Shown: piece after piece, positions 14,996 to 25,008 of the stretch
Layout: every line of letters begins with the position of its first letter
How positions within the stretch are numbered: position 1 is the stretch's first letter
Origin: Acidobacteriota bacterium
GTDB taxonomy: Bacteria > Acidobacteriota > Terriglobia > Terriglobales > Acidobacteriaceae
Reading direction: 5' to 3'
Assembly: GCA_003225555.1 (NCBI GenBank)
Contig: QIAM01000062.1
Coordinates: forward strand, 1-34,649
DNA: 34,649 nucleotides
Notes under the pieces: generated by a model
Seen by the model: only the letters and a program-made list of their open reading frames with translations
The model's database searches: none
What the model was told of the DNA's origin: nothing
Made by a program: the position numbers and the translations under genes

Positions 14996-17900
14996 GTCCT
15001 TCAAGATTATTTATTCTCCGGCCGGTAGCGACCACGCTGCTAATGGTCGGAGTGGTGCTCGTGGGATGGGTGGCCTTCATGCAGCTGCCCGTTTCCGCCC
15101 TGCCGGAAGTGGATTACCCAACCATTCAGGTGGTGACGTTCTATCCCGGCGCGGACCCGGAGGTGATGGCTTCGTCGGTGACGTCTCCGCTGGAGCGGCA
15201 ATTCGGGCAGGTGCCCGGCCTCGCCCAGATGACCTCGACGAGTTCGTTTGGCAGTTCGGTCATTACGCTTCAGTTTGGACTCGATCAGAACATTGACGTC
15301 GAAGAGCAACAGGTGCAGGCCGCGATTAATTCGGCGTCGACCTTCCTGCCGCAGGACTTACCGAATCCGCCCATCTACAACAAGGTTAATCCCGCGGATG
15401 CTCCCATCGTCACGCTGGCGCTGAGTTCCGACTCGCTGCCGCTGTCGAAGGTCGAGGATCTTGCCGACACCGCGCTGGCACAGAAAATCTCGCAACTGTC
15501 GGGAGTGGGCATGGTTTCGATCAGCGGCGGGCAAAAGCCTGCGGTCCGTATTCAGGCGAACCCGACCGCGCTCGCTTCCTATGGGCTCAGCCTTGAAGAT
15601 CTGCGCGCTGCACTGGTGCAAGCCAACGTTAACCAGGCCAAGGGTGTAATCGACGGCGCACGGCAGTCGTACACGATTGGCGCAAACGATCAGCTGGTTT
15701 CCGGTCACCAGTACAAACCAATTGTCATTGCCTATCGCAACGGTGCCCCGATACGTCTCAGCGATGTTGCCACGGTTGTGGACGGAACCGAGAATCGGCG
15801 GCTGGCGGCGTGGATGAATCTGTCCCCGGCGGTCATCGTCAACATTCAGCGCCAGCCCGGGGCCAACATCATCAGCGTGGTCGACCGGATCAAGAAGCTG
15901 CTGCCTCAATTGCAGGCGTCGCTGCCTTCCGCGGTGAAGATACAGATTCTAACGGACCGGACGACGACCATCCGCGCCTCAGTGAAGGATGTGGAGTTTG
16001 AGTTGATGCTGACCATAGCGCTGGTCGTGCTGGTCATCTTCTTGTTCCTGCGTAATTTTGCGGCAACGGTGATTCCGAGTGTGGCGGTGCCGCTCTCGCT
16101 GGTCGGAACCTTCGGCGTGATGTACCTGCTCGGCTACAGTCTGAACAACCTGACACTGATGGCGTTGACCATCTCCACCGGCTTCGTGGTGGATGACGCC
16201 ATCGTGATGATCGAGAACATTGACCGCTATCTTGAGGCTGGGGAAACCCCGCTGGAAGCGGCTCTCAAAGGATCGGGGCAGATTGGGTTCACGATTGTCT
16301 CTTTGACGGTCTCGCTGATTGCCGTGCTCATTCCGCTGCTGTTCATGGGCGACATTGTGGGCCGGCTCTTCCGCGAGTTCGCAGTTACGCTGGCGGTGAC
16401 GATTCTGGTTTCGGCCGGGGTCTCGTTGAGCCTTACGCCCATGATGTGCGCCAAGCTGCTTAAGCATCGGAAGGAAGGCGAGCGCGGGAGTTTCTACGAG
16501 GTTACAGAGCACTACTACAACCGCGTCATCGCTTTCTACGGCCGCACCGTGAAATGGGTGCTGAAGCACCAGACCGCAACCTTGCTTGTGACCATCGGGA
16601 CTCTGGTGCTGACGCTGGTTTTGTACGTCATTGTTCCCAAGGGATTCTTTCCGGTGCAGGACACGGGCGTGATCCTTGGCGTCTCAGAAGCTCCGGACAG
16701 CGTTTCCTTTGACGCTATGACTCAACGGCAGCAGGCCTTGGCGAAAGTCATCCTGCAGGACAAGGATGTGGAGAGTCTTTCTTCTTTCATTGGCGTGGAC
16801 GGCACGAACCCCACTCCGAACAGCGGCCGCATCCAGATCAATCTGAAGCCGCGCGACCAGCGCAGCGATGATGCCTCCACAATCATCCGGCGGCTGCAGC
16901 CGGAATTGGCCCAGGTAGATGGCATCACGCTCTACATGCAGCCGGTGCAGGATCTGACCGTGGAAGATCGCGTGAGCCGCACGCAATTCCAATATTCGGT
17001 GGAGGATGCGGACGCGCAGGAGTTAGCCCAGTGGACGCCTAAGCTGGTCGACAAACTGCGAACTCTGCCGGAGTTGCGCGATGTGGCCACGGATCAGCTC
17101 AACAACGGGCTGAGAACAAATATCACGATTGACCGCGACACCGCGTCGCGCCTGGGGATTTTCCCGCAAGCCATCGACAACACGCTCTACGACGCCTTCG
17201 GGCAACGGCAGGTGTCGACCATCTTCACTCAGCTGAACCAGTACCACGTGGTGCTCGAAGTCTTGCCGAGCTTTGCGCAGAATCCCGATTCCCTGAAGGA
17301 TGTCTACATTCGTCCCAGCGCTGCGGTGCAAAACACTGGCGCGCCCACCGCAAACGCGGCAACTGCAGCCACATCCGGAGCGCCGGTTCCAATTACTGCC
17401 TTTACGCGCATGGAGTCGAGCAATGCGTCCCTGGCGGTCAATCATCAAGGACAGTTTCCGGTTGTGACGCTGTCGTTCAATCTCGCCCCGGGAGCTTCTC
17501 TGGGCGAGGCGACGCGCGCCATTCAACAGGCCGAGACGGAGATTCAGGTGCCCGCGAGCATCCACACCGCTTTTCAGGGGACTGCGGCGGCGTTTCAGAA
17601 TTCGCTTTCCAGCGAGCCCTGGCTGATTCTGGCCGCGGTGATCACGGTTTATATCGTGTTGGGCGTGCTGTACGAAAGTTATATCCATCCCATCACGATT
17701 CTGTCGACCCTGCCGTCGGCGGGCGTGGGCGCCATCCTTGCACTTCAACTCACGCACAATGATCTAACGGTGGTGGCGCTGATCGGCATCATCCTTCTGA
17801 TCGGGATCGTCAAGAAGAACGCCATCATGATGATCGACTTCGCGCTTGAGGCCGAGCGCGAGGAGCACAAACCTCCGGAAGAGGCGATCTATCAGGCATG

Positions 17901-18171
17901 CTTGCTGCGCTTCCGTCCCATCATGATGACGACGATGGCCGCTCTGCTCGGCGGGCTGCCTCTGGCGCTGATCCCGGGCACGGGCGCGGAACTGCGCCGG
18001 CCTCTGGGCATCACAATCGTTGGCGGCTTGCTGCTGAGCCAGTTGCTGACGCTCTATACCACCCCCGTGGTGTATCTGTGGTTCGACCGGCTGGCACAAC
18101 GCTTCGCGAAGTACCGGGTCGGCAACTTGATTCCGCGCGAGCCTGCGCCTGGGGACGCATCGGCGGACTGA
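14992..18171 (+). CDS. RND multidrug efflux permease, MdtB-type, 1059 aa
   Basis: This is a proton-driven inner-membrane pump of the AcrB/MdtB family with the normal length. It begins [22 protein letters not shown], the usual first helix. The periplasmic part includes [10 protein letters not shown] and [30 protein letters not shown]. The proton-relay motif in helix 4 is [14 protein letters not shown] (two Asp near residues 402-403), and the helix-10 lysine sits in [14 protein letters not shown] low-complexity Ala/Thr stretch ([10 protein letters not shown]) near residues 785-797 lies in a periplasmic loop. The MdtB/MdtC pair forms a mixed trimer in E. coli, and the paired genes here suggest the same. 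No outer-membrane channel gene is adjacent. Confidence 0.94.
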   Translation: MSPSRLFILRPVATTLLMVGVVLVGWVAFMQLPVSALPEVDYPTIQVVTFYPGADPEVMASSVTSPLERQFGQVPGLAQMTSTSSFGSSVITLQFGLDQNIDVEEQQVQAAINSASTFLPQDLPNPPIYNKVNPADAPIVTLALSSDSLPLSKVEDLADTALAQKISQLSGVGMVSISGGQKPAVRIQANPTALASYGLSLEDLRAALVQANVNQAKGVIDGARQSYTIGANDQLVSGHQYKPIVIAYRNGAPIRLSDVATVVDGTENRRLAAWMNLSPAVIVNIQRQPGANIISVVDRIKKLLPQLQASLPSAVKIQILTDRTTTIRASVKDVEFELMLTIALVVLVIFLFLRNFAATVIPSVAVPLSLVGTFGVMYLLGYSLNNLTLMALTISTGFVVDDAIVMIENIDRYLEAGETPLEAALKGSGQIGFTIVSLTVSLIAVLIPLLFMGDIVGRLFREFAVTLAVTILVSAGVSLSLTPMMCAKLLKHRKEGERGSFYEVTEHYYNRVIAFYGRTVKWVLKHQTATLLVTIGTLVLTLVLYVIVPKGFFPVQDTGVILGVSEAPDSVSFDAMTQRQQALAKVILQDKDVESLSSFIGVDGTNPTPNSGRIQINLKPRDQRSDDASTIIRRLQPELAQVDGITLYMQPVQDLTVEDRVSRTQFQYSVEDADAQELAQWTPKLVDKLRTLPELRDVATDQLNNGLRTNITIDRDTASRLGIFPQAIDNTLYDAFGQRQVSTIFTQLNQYHVVLEVLPSFAQNPDSLKDVYIRPSAAVQNTGAPTANAATAATSGAPVPITAFTRMESSNASLAVNHQGQFPVVTLSFNLAPGASLGEATRAIQQAETEIQVPASIHTAFQGTAAAFQNSLSSEPWLILAAVITVYIVLGVLYESYIHPITILSTLPSAGVGAILALQLTHNDLTVVALIGIILLIGIVKKNAIMMIDFALEAEREEHKPPEEAIYQACLLRFRPIMMTTMAALLGGLPLALIPGTGAELRRPLGITIVGGLLLSQLLTLYTTPVVYLWFDRLAQRFAKYRVGNLIPREPAPGDASAD

Positions 18172-18174
18172 ACG

Positions 18175-21100
18175 ATGAATATTTCGGGTCCATTTATCCG
18201 GCGTCCGATTGGCACGTCGCTGCTGGCAGCGGCGCTGCTGCTGTCGGGGATCCTCGCGTTCAATTATTTGCCAGTCGCTTCGCTGCCACGAGTGGATTTT
18301 CCTGTGATTGGTGTGGGCGCTGGATTGCCCGGCGCAGATCCGCAGACCATGGCCTCTGCGGTCGCAACCCCGCTGGAGCGCCAGTTCGGCCGGATCTCGG
18401 GTGTCAATCAGATGACCTCGTCGAGTCAGCTGGGCTCGACCGGCATCACACTGCAGTTTGATTTGAACCGCAACATCGACGCTGCGGCACGCGATGTTCA
18501 GGCTGCGATCAACGCCGCGCGCAGCCAGCTTCCTGCCAATCTGCCAAGCAATCCGAATTATCGCAAGGCGAATCCTGCCGATGCTCCGATCGCCATTCTG
18601 GCCCTGACCTCGGACACGATAACGATCCCCCGCATGTACGACACGGCAGACTCCATCCTGGCGCAGAAGCTCTCGCAAGTGGATGGTGTCGGCCAAGTGT
18701 TTGTGTTTGGCGCGGCCCCGCCCGCAGTGCGGGTCGAAGCCAACCCGACTTTGCTGAACAAGTTGGGCATTGGGCTCGATACACTGCGCAACGCTCTGAA
18801 TGCGGCCAACGCAAACCGTCCCAAGGGGCAGGTATCGGATAGCAGCAAGTCCTATGCGATCAGCACTACCGATCAACTCTTTTCCGCTGATCAGTATCGT
18901 CCTCTCATCGTTGCCTACAATCATGGCGCCGCCGTGCGGATTGGGGATGTGGCCGAGGTCGAGGACTCGGTTGCGGACGTGCGCAATACCGGACTGGCGA
19001 ACGGCAAACCCGGCATTCTGATTGTTCTCTTCCGCCAACCGGGAGCCAACATTATTGCGACGGTCGACCGGGTGCGAGCGCTGATGCCGTACCTTCAATC
19101 GTCCATTTCTCCGGCCATCAAGCTCGACGTGGTTATGGATCGGACTATCACCGTGCGCGCTTCGGTGAAAGACATCGAGCTCACACTCCTCGTTTCCATC
19201 GTGCTGGTCATCCTCGTGGTATTCGCGTTTCTGCGAACCGTTCGGGCCACGATCATTCCGAGCGTCGCCGTTCCGCTTTCGCTGGTTGGCACCTTCGGCG
19301 TGATGTATTTGCTGGGCTACAGTCTCGACAACCTATCGTTAATGGCTTTGGCGATTTCGACGGGGTTCGTGGTCGACGACGCGATTGTCGTGCTGGAAAA
19401 CATTACCCGTTACGTGGAACACGGCATGGGAGCGGTGCAGGCCGCATTCAAGGGAGCGAAGGAGATTGGATTCACTGTTCTCTCCATGAGCACGTCGCTC
19501 GTGGCGGTGTTCATTCCCCTGCTGCTGATGGGTGGAATTGTGGGCAGGCTGTTCCGCGAGTTTGCGGTCACATTGAGTGTCGCTATCGGGGTTTCGTTGC
19601 TGGTGTCGCTTACTACGACGCCGACCATGTGCGCCAAGTTCCTGCGGCCTCCGGGAAACGAGCGGCACAATTTGTTCTTTCGAGCCAGCGAGTGGGTGTT
19701 TGACAATATTCTGGCCACGTACCGCCACGCTCTAAAGTGGGTGCTGGCACACCAGCCGGTCACACTGGTGGTGACGATCCTGGTGGCTTGCCTGACCGTG
19801 TACCTGTACGTCCAGGTGCCGAAAGGTTTCTTTCCACAGCAGGATACCGGCCGCATCATGGGACAGGTACAGGCGGCGCAGGATATTTCCTTCCAGTCCA
19901 TGAACCAGAAGATGGAACAGTTTGTAAAGCTTGTGATGCAGGACCCGGCTGTGGACACAGTTGTGGGATTCGCCGGTGGAAACGCGGGCGCTTCGAACCA
20001 GGGACGATTCTTTCTCATGCTGAAACCGCTGGAGCAGCGTTCTCAATGCCAGACCAAACATTTCTGGCAGGGGTGCCCCCAGGTCAGCGCCGACGACGTG
20101 ATCAACCGTCTCCGCGGCAAACTGGCGGTGGTTCCGGGTGCGACGCTGTTTCTGCAGTCGGCGCAGGATTTGACGATTGGCGGCCGGTTTGGCGGGGCGC
20201 AGTATCAGTACACACTGCAGGGAGAGAATCTGGACGATCTGAACCACTGGGCGCCCCGGTTGTTCGAGAAGATGCGTACGTTGCCGGAATTGCGCGATGT
20301 GAATACCGATCAGCAGGATCATGGTTTACAGGCAAAACTCATTATCGATCGTGACACTGCGAGCCGGCTCGGCATTACTCCGCAGACGCTGGATAACGCG
20401 CTCTACGACGCCTTCGGTCAGCGCCAGGTTTCGACCATGTACCGGCCGCTGAATCAGTACCACGTCGTGATGGAAGTTGCGCCCCAGTTTCAGCAGACGC
20501 CCGAGGCTCTGCAGAATATTTATCTGCGCTCATCGAGCGGCGGCCCGATACCTCTGGCTGCATTCACTCACTACGAGCCGTCGAACACACCGCTGGCGGT
20601 GAATCACCAGGGCCAGATGCCGTCGGTGACAATTTCGTTCAACCTTGCGCCGGGAGTTTCGCTGGGGGAGGCCACGCCGGCGATTGAGGCTGCGGAGCGC
20701 AACATCGGATTTCCGCCGTCCATCCAGGCTGGATTTCAAGGTACGGCAGCGGCCTTCAAGGATTCGCTTTCGAGCGAACCAATCCTGATTCTCACCGCGC
20801 TGATCACCGTCTATATCGTGCTGGGTATGCTTTACGAAAGTTACATCCATCCCATTACGATTCTTTCGACGCTGCCGTCGGCTGGACTGGGCGCTCTTCT
20901 TGCCCTGCGCCTTACGCACAATGAACTGAACGTAATCGGGACTATTGGAATCATTCTGCTGATCGGCTTGGTGAAGAAGAACGCCATCATGATGATCGAC
21001 GTCGCGCTGGATGTGGAGCGCACACAGGGCAAGAAGCCGGCGGAGGCGATCTATGATGCCTGCATTCTGCGTTTCCGGCCGATCATGATGACCACGATGG

Positions 21101-21336
21101 CGGCCTTGCTCGGTGGGCTTCCGCTGGCGCTGGGGAGAGGTACAGGTTCGGAACTGCACCGTCCTCTGGGAATCACGATCGTAGGCGGGTTGATTGTCAG
21201 CCAGGCTCTGACGCTGTTCACAACCCCGGTGGTCTACGTCTATCTTGATCGACTGCGGCTCTTTTTGCGGGGCGGTGAGGACAAGGCGTTGCCGGACACT
21301 TCGACACCCAGTCCGCGGCCGAGTATGGCGGACTAA
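18175..21336 (+). CDS. RND multidrug efflux permease, MdtC-type, 1053 aa
   Basis: This second pump gene starts three bases after the first one stops and is clearly homologous to it (shared GFVVDDAIV motif, helix-10 [13 protein letters not shown], and PTMCAKFL). It carries the same membrane and periplasmic architecture, with PRVDFPVIGVGAGLPGADPQ near the start. Residues 623-636 form an extra segment absent from its neighbour (SQCQTKHFWQGCPQ, with Cys625 and Cys634) in the periplasmic porter domain, between LKPLEQR and VSADDVINRLR. The family normally joins these two motifs directly. The operon probably ends after this gene. An export role is secure, but the substrate is not known from sequence. 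Confidence 0.94.
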   Translation: MNISGPFIRRPIGTSLLAAALLLSGILAFNYLPVASLPRVDFPVIGVGAGLPGADPQTMASAVATPLERQFGRISGVNQMTSSSQLGSTGITLQFDLNRNIDAAARDVQAAINAARSQLPANLPSNPNYRKANPADAPIAILALTSDTITIPRMYDTADSILAQKLSQVDGVGQVFVFGAAPPAVRVEANPTLLNKLGIGLDTLRNALNAANANRPKGQVSDSSKSYAISTTDQLFSADQYRPLIVAYNHGAAVRIGDVAEVEDSVADVRNTGLANGKPGILIVLFRQPGANIIATVDRVRALMPYLQSSISPAIKLDVVMDRTITVRASVKDIELTLLVSIVLVILVVFAFLRTVRATIIPSVAVPLSLVGTFGVMYLLGYSLDNLSLMALAISTGFVVDDAIVVLENITRYVEHGMGAVQAAFKGAKEIGFTVLSMSTSLVAVFIPLLLMGGIVGRLFREFAVTLSVAIGVSLLVSLTTTPTMCAKFLRPPGNERHNLFFRASEWVFDNILATYRHALKWVLAHQPVTLVVTILVACLTVYLYVQVPKGFFPQQDTGRIMGQVQAAQDISFQSMNQKMEQFVKLVMQDPAVDTVVGFAGGNAGASNQGRFFLMLKPLEQRSQCQTKHFWQGCPQVSADDVINRLRGKLAVVPGATLFLQSAQDLTIGGRFGGAQYQYTLQGENLDDLNHWAPRLFEKMRTLPELRDVNTDQQDHGLQAKLIIDRDTASRLGITPQTLDNALYDAFGQRQVSTMYRPLNQYHVVMEVAPQFQQTPEALQNIYLRSSSGGPIPLAAFTHYEPSNTPLAVNHQGQMPSVTISFNLAPGVSLGEATPAIEAAERNIGFPPSIQAGFQGTAAAFKDSLSSEPILILTALITVYIVLGMLYESYIHPITILSTLPSAGLGALLALRLTHNELNVIGTIGIILLIGLVKKNAIMMIDVALDVERTQGKKPAEAIYDACILRFRPIMMTTMAALLGGLPLALGRGTGSELHRPLGITIVGGLIVSQALTLFTTPVVYVYLDRLRLFLRGGEDKALPDTSTPSPRPSMAD

Positions 21337-21636
21337 TAATCGATTGTCTCTTCGCACACTTTTCTACGCACGCTTTTGTTTGCACACCAAGCGTGCAACC
21401 TGGATTTAGAAAACGTGCATCGCACGTGCGTAGAGAATCCGGCGCAGCCCGGGCGACTGACAATTTGAATAGAAGACAGACGATTGGTTGCCGAGAGGAC
21501 GAGGAGCAGTTGGTCCCAGTATGATAGGAGTACCAATCAAGCCGGTTGAGGAAAGTCAATTCACCTGGAAGATTGCCAGGTGAGCCCGCATTTGTCTATT
21601 CTTGCGCTTCGCAACAATCTCTTTCTGGAGTCACGG
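21337..21636. other. Gene-free region with inverted repeats between the RND operon and the lactonase-like gene
   Basis: No gene is apparent in these 300 bases. I see ACGTGC-ATC-GCACGT (21414-21428), a widely spaced GATTGGT/ACCAATC pair (21482-21488 and 21532-21538), and a perfect hairpin with eight-base arms TCACCTGG / CCAGGTGA (21561-21583). The last is 53 bp upstream of the next start codon. A TATGAT at 21520-21525 is a possible -10 but has no clear -35. Confidence 0.4.
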
Positions 21637-22707
21637 ATGCTAAAGAAGGCAGCGGCTCTGTTCCTTGTTTGTGCCAGTGTGGTCACATGGATAGCGTGCG
21701 GCAGTACCTCGAGCCATTATGTTTACGCTGCGATCCCGCAGGCGAACCAGGTAATTGCCTATCGCGAGGACCCCAATTCCGGCGTACTGACTCCTCTTCC
21801 CGCAAGCCCGTTCACAGCCGGGTTGGGTGCTCAGGCACTCGCCCTCCATCCTTCGAAGAAGTTCCTGTACGTCGCGAATTCGGGCGAGAACACCATTTCT
21901 CTATTCACGATTGCTTCCTCCAGGGCGCTGACCGAAGTCACGCCGCGGACACCCACCGGTGGCAGCACGCCTATGCTCCTTGCGATGGACGCAGCTGGAG
22001 CGCTCCTCTACGTGGCCGAAGCCGGCTCCAATGACATCTCGGTTTTTTCTATCAACTCCGGCAGTGGCGCCCTGAGTGCGGTTTCGGGCTCGCCGTTTCC
22101 CGTCGGCATTTCGCCAATCAGCATGAAGCTTTCGCCTACAGCTGATTTCCTTTACGTCGGCGGCGGCGCGGGCTCTCCCGGACTGATTGAGATCTTCAGC
22201 GTGACCTCCGGTTTTCTCACAGCCGTGGGTAGCGCTTCGACCGACGGCATAAGCCCCTACGGACTTGCGATTGATCCCACGGGAACCTATCTCTACGCGG
22301 CAAATGAGGGCAGCAATTCCATCGCGGAATTTACCATCTCCGGTGGATCGTTGACGCCGATCCAGGGCTCTCCTCTCGGTGGCTCGTTGACGGTTCCCGC
22401 GGCGCTTCTAATCGATCCATCCGGCAAATTTCTCTACGTGGTAAACAACACGAGTTCCGGCACGCTGGCTGCCTATACGATTGACACGGGGGGCGCGTTA
22501 ACGGTGCTTTCCAACTCGCCGTTTACCGTGGGAGCGAATCCCTACTCCCTGGTCGCAGACCCTGGCGGCAAGTACCTGCTCGTGGGAACGCAAGGCAGCA
22601 GTGGGCAGATTCATGTCTTTGGCCTGAATGAAAGCAACGGCACACTGAGCTCACTCGCCCCTTATTCAACGGGAAACACCGCCACTTCCATCGTCGTTAT
22701 GCAGTGA
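21637..22707 (+). CDS. Beta-propeller lactonase-like lipoprotein, 356 aa
   Basis: The ATG at 21637 has GGAG about seven bases upstream and starts a lipoprotein signal (MLKKAAALFLVCASVVTWIAC, lipobox WIAC); the open frame to 21580 is not needed. The mature protein has about seven repeats of the form LxxxPSxKFLYVANxGxNTIxxFTI, as in 6-phosphogluconolactonase-like (Lactonase/YVTN) seven-bladed propellers. Examples are FLYVANSGENTISLFTI, LLYVAEAGSNDISVFSI, YLYAANEGSNSIAEFTI and FLYVVNNTSSGTLAAYTI. Being lipid-anchored and extracytoplasmic, it is unlikely to be a true pentose-phosphate enzyme; binding or a surface role is more likely. It stands alone between the RND operon and the polyketide unit. 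Confidence 0.88.
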   Translation: MLKKAAALFLVCASVVTWIACGSTSSHYVYAAIPQANQVIAYREDPNSGVLTPLPASPFTAGLGAQALALHPSKKFLYVANSGENTISLFTIASSRALTEVTPRTPTGGSTPMLLAMDAAGALLYVAEAGSNDISVFSINSGSGALSAVSGSPFPVGISPISMKLSPTADFLYVGGGAGSPGLIEIFSVTSGFLTAVGSASTDGISPYGLAIDPTGTYLYAANEGSNSIAEFTISGGSLTPIQGSPLGGSLTVPAALLIDPSGKFLYVVNNTSSGTLAAYTIDTGGALTVLSNSPFTVGANPYSLVADPGGKYLLVGTQGSSGQIHVFGLNESNGTLSSLAPYSTGNTATSIVVMQ

Positions 22708-22836
22708 ATCAGGTACGCCAAGCTCCGCAACAGGGCGTATCATGTGCGCTGGCCTTTGGGATTTAACAAAAGTGTGACAAATCCCCGGCCGGCGCCTACG
22801 AAAATAGTTGTATCGGCAAGGCGATCAAGGATACTC

Positions 22837-23886
22837 ATGAGAATTGCCAGCGCGGCCAGCGCTTTTCCGAAGCATTACTACTCGCAGAAAGTTCTCCTGG
22901 AGGAACTCCAACAATACTGGGGTGACCAACTCCGCAACCCGCAACTGCTGGCCCGGCTACACCGCAACGTCGCGGTGGAAGGCCGTCACCTCGCGCTGCC
23001 CCCGAAGGAATACCACGACATTAAAACCTGGGGCCAGGCTAATGACATCTGGATCAAGACGGGAACTGACCTGGGGGAACAGGCCCTGTGCCGGGCGCTC
23101 AACTACGCTGGCATCGAGCCGCGCGACTTGGGAGCTTTGTTCTTCACCTCGGTGACGGGAATTTCGAGTCCGTCGATCGATGCGCTGCTGATCAATCGCA
23201 TGGGCCTCCCGCAAAACATTCGCCGGTTGCCAATTTTCGGGCTGGGCTGCGTGGCTGGGGCTGCAGGGATTGCGCGCTGTGCGGATTACGTGCGTGCTTA
23301 TCCTTCGCAGGCTGCGGCTTTGGTGTCAGTGGAACTCTGCTCGCTGACCCTGCAGCGTGATGACCTGTCGGTCGCTAATCTGATTTCTTCGGGGCTTTTT
23401 GCTGACGGCTCTGCGGCTGCGATTGTGGTCGGCGAGGATTTCGAACGACCCGGCCCCACGATTCTGGCCACTCGCTCGGTTTTCTACCCGGGCACCGAAG
23501 AAATGATGGGCTGGGCAATCTCCGAGAAGGGATTCAAGATCACGCTTTCTCCGGAAGTGCCGGTCTTGATTCGTGAAAACCTGGGCCACGATGTGGACGC
23601 GTTCCTCGCGGATCACGGACACAAGCGCGACGAGATCCAGAGCTGGGTTCTGCATACGGGCGGGCCAAAGGTGCTTGAGGCTACCGCGGCAGCGCTCGAT
23701 CTGCACAATGGGCAACTGGATGCTTCCTGGGATTGCCTGAAGAAGGTTGGGAACTTGTCGTCGGCTTCGGTGCTGTGCGTACTGGAGGACGTGATGAAGC
23801 ACCGGCGTCCCGAGCCGGGCACGCTTGGCTTGCTGGCGGCAATGGGCCCGGGATTCTGTTCAGAGCTTTTACTTTTGGAGTGGTGA
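22837..23886 (+). CDS. Type III polyketide synthase, 349 aa
   Basis: The enzyme extends an acyl-CoA starter with malonyl-CoA to make alkylpyrones, alkylresorcinols or related phenolic lipids. The start at 22837 (MRIASAASAFPKHYY, AAGGA upstream) matches the family; the earlier frame start at 22744 is not protein-like. The chalcone-synthase catalytic triad is complete: Cys138 in FGLGCVAGAAG, His273 in VLHTGGPKVLEA and Asn306 in GNLSSASVL. Other family blocks are VTGISSPSIDALLINRMGL and GLFADGSAAAIVVGE. The length equals that of bacterial type III PKSs. It overlaps the next gene at its stop codon, so the flavoprotein probably acts on its product. The starter chain length and ring type cannot be read from sequence. 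Confidence 0.94.
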   Translation: MRIASAASAFPKHYYSQKVLLEELQQYWGDQLRNPQLLARLHRNVAVEGRHLALPPKEYHDIKTWGQANDIWIKTGTDLGEQALCRALNYAGIEPRDLGALFFTSVTGISSPSIDALLINRMGLPQNIRRLPIFGLGCVAGAAGIARCADYVRAYPSQAAALVSVELCSLTLQRDDLSVANLISSGLFADGSAAAIVVGEDFERPGPTILATRSVFYPGTEEMMGWAISEKGFKITLSPEVPVLIRENLGHDVDAFLADHGHKRDEIQSWVLHTGGPKVLEATAAALDLHNGQLDASWDCLKKVGNLSSASVLCVLEDVMKHRRPEPGTLGLLAAMGPGFCSELLLLEW

Positions 23887-25004
23887 GGTCAGAGTTGTTG
23901 GAGTCGACAGATGTTTTCGTGATCGGTGGCGGGCCTGCAGGACTGGCGGCAGCGATCGCTGTCCGGCAGCAAGGGTTTGAAGTCGCGGTTGCGGACGGCG
24001 CCGAGCCGCCCATCGACAAAGCATGCGGTGAAGGCCTGATGCCCGATGGCATAGCGGCGCTACAGCGGCTCGGGGTTACCCTGGCGCCGCAACACACGCA
24101 ACCATTTTCCGGCATTCGATTTCTTGCGTGGGGCCTTTCCGTGGACGCACCTTTTCCCAACAGCGCATCTGGATTGGGTGTGCGTCGTACCACATTGCAC
24201 GACACCCTGACCGAACGAGCAGCCAGCCTCGGGATCGACCTGCTGTGGCGGACTGCCGTCACCGCTATTTCGAACGATGCGGTTCACCTGGGCAGGACAA
24301 AGATACGGGCGAGGTGGATCATCGGAGCGGATGGCGGGAATTCGCGAGTGCGGCGCTGGGCCGGGCTCGGCAGCCATCGGAGGAGAAATTGCCGCTACGC
24401 CTTCCGGCAACATTATCGCGTCACTCCCTGGACCGATCGCATGGAGATTCACTGGGGACCCAGCGCTCAAATGTACGTCGCCGCAGTCACCGGCGAAGAT
24501 ATGTGTGTGGCCCTCGTCTCACACGATCAACGGCTCCGGCTAGACGAAGCGCTGAGAGGCTTCCCTGAACTCCGGGCTCGTCTGGCCGATGCACCCATCA
24601 CTTCGGCTGAGAAGGGCGCCATTACCACGACCTGCACGCTGAAGCGGGTCTGTCGCGGGAATGTCGCTTTGATCGGGGATGCATCCGGCACCGTAGATGC
24701 GATCACGGGAGAAGGTCTCTGTCTTTCCTTTAGCCAGGCGCTTGTGCTGGCGGACTGCCTTCGCTCCGGGAACCTCAGCCGCTACCAGCAAGAGCATCGC
24801 CGGCTGGCGCTGCGCCCTCAACTGATGGCGCACCTGATGCTCACGCTTGACCGGCGCCCCAGGCTGCAACGGCGCACCCTGCAAGTCTTTCACCGGCGTC
24901 CCGAGATTTTTCGCCGGCTTCTGGCACTGCACGTGGGAGCCGTGTCGCCCATGCACTTGGCCCTCGACGGACTCACTTTGGGATGGGGTTTGCTCACTGC
25001 CTGA
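23883..25004 (+). CDS. FAD-dependent oxidoreductase, geranylgeranyl-reductase/hydroxylase-like, about 373 aa
   Basis: This is a flavoprotein of the para-hydroxybenzoate hydroxylase fold. It shows the FAD-binding VIGGGPAGLAAAIAV near the N-terminus, a CGEGLMPDGIAALQRLGV block typical of geranylgeranyl-reductase-like proteins, an IGADGGNSRVRRWAG motif, and GDASGTVDAITGEGLCLSFSQALVLAD at the C-terminal FAD site. The open frame extends back to 23733 inside the PKS gene. A GTG at 23883 overlapping the PKS stop is the likely start, though its ribosome site is poor, and TTGs at 23895 and 23898 are alternatives. In type III PKS operons such enzymes hydroxylate or reduce the phenolic lipid. Here that role is inferred from position and fold only. 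Confidence 0.88.
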   Translation: MRSELLESTDVFVIGGGPAGLAAAIAVRQQGFEVAVADGAEPPIDKACGEGLMPDGIAALQRLGVTLAPQHTQPFSGIRFLAWGLSVDAPFPNSASGLGVRRTTLHDTLTERAASLGIDLLWRTAVTAISNDAVHLGRTKIRARWIIGADGGNSRVRRWAGLGSHRRRNCRYAFRQHYRVTPWTDRMEIHWGPSAQMYVAAVTGEDMCVALVSHDQRLRLDEALRGFPELRARLADAPITSAEKGAITTTCTLKRVCRGNVALIGDASGTVDAITGEGLCLSFSQALVLADCLRSGNLSRYQQEHRRLALRPQLMAHLMLTLDRRPRLQRRTLQVFHRRPEIFRRLLALHVGAVSPMHLALDGLTLGWGLLTA

Positions 25005-25008
25005 CATC

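Noticed and set aside
17764..19098. 444-residue open frame antisense to the two RND pump genes
   Set aside because: It is a mirror of GC-rich codon usage in well-recognised pump genes. Its composition (Arg/Gln/His-rich, no domains) is not protein-like.
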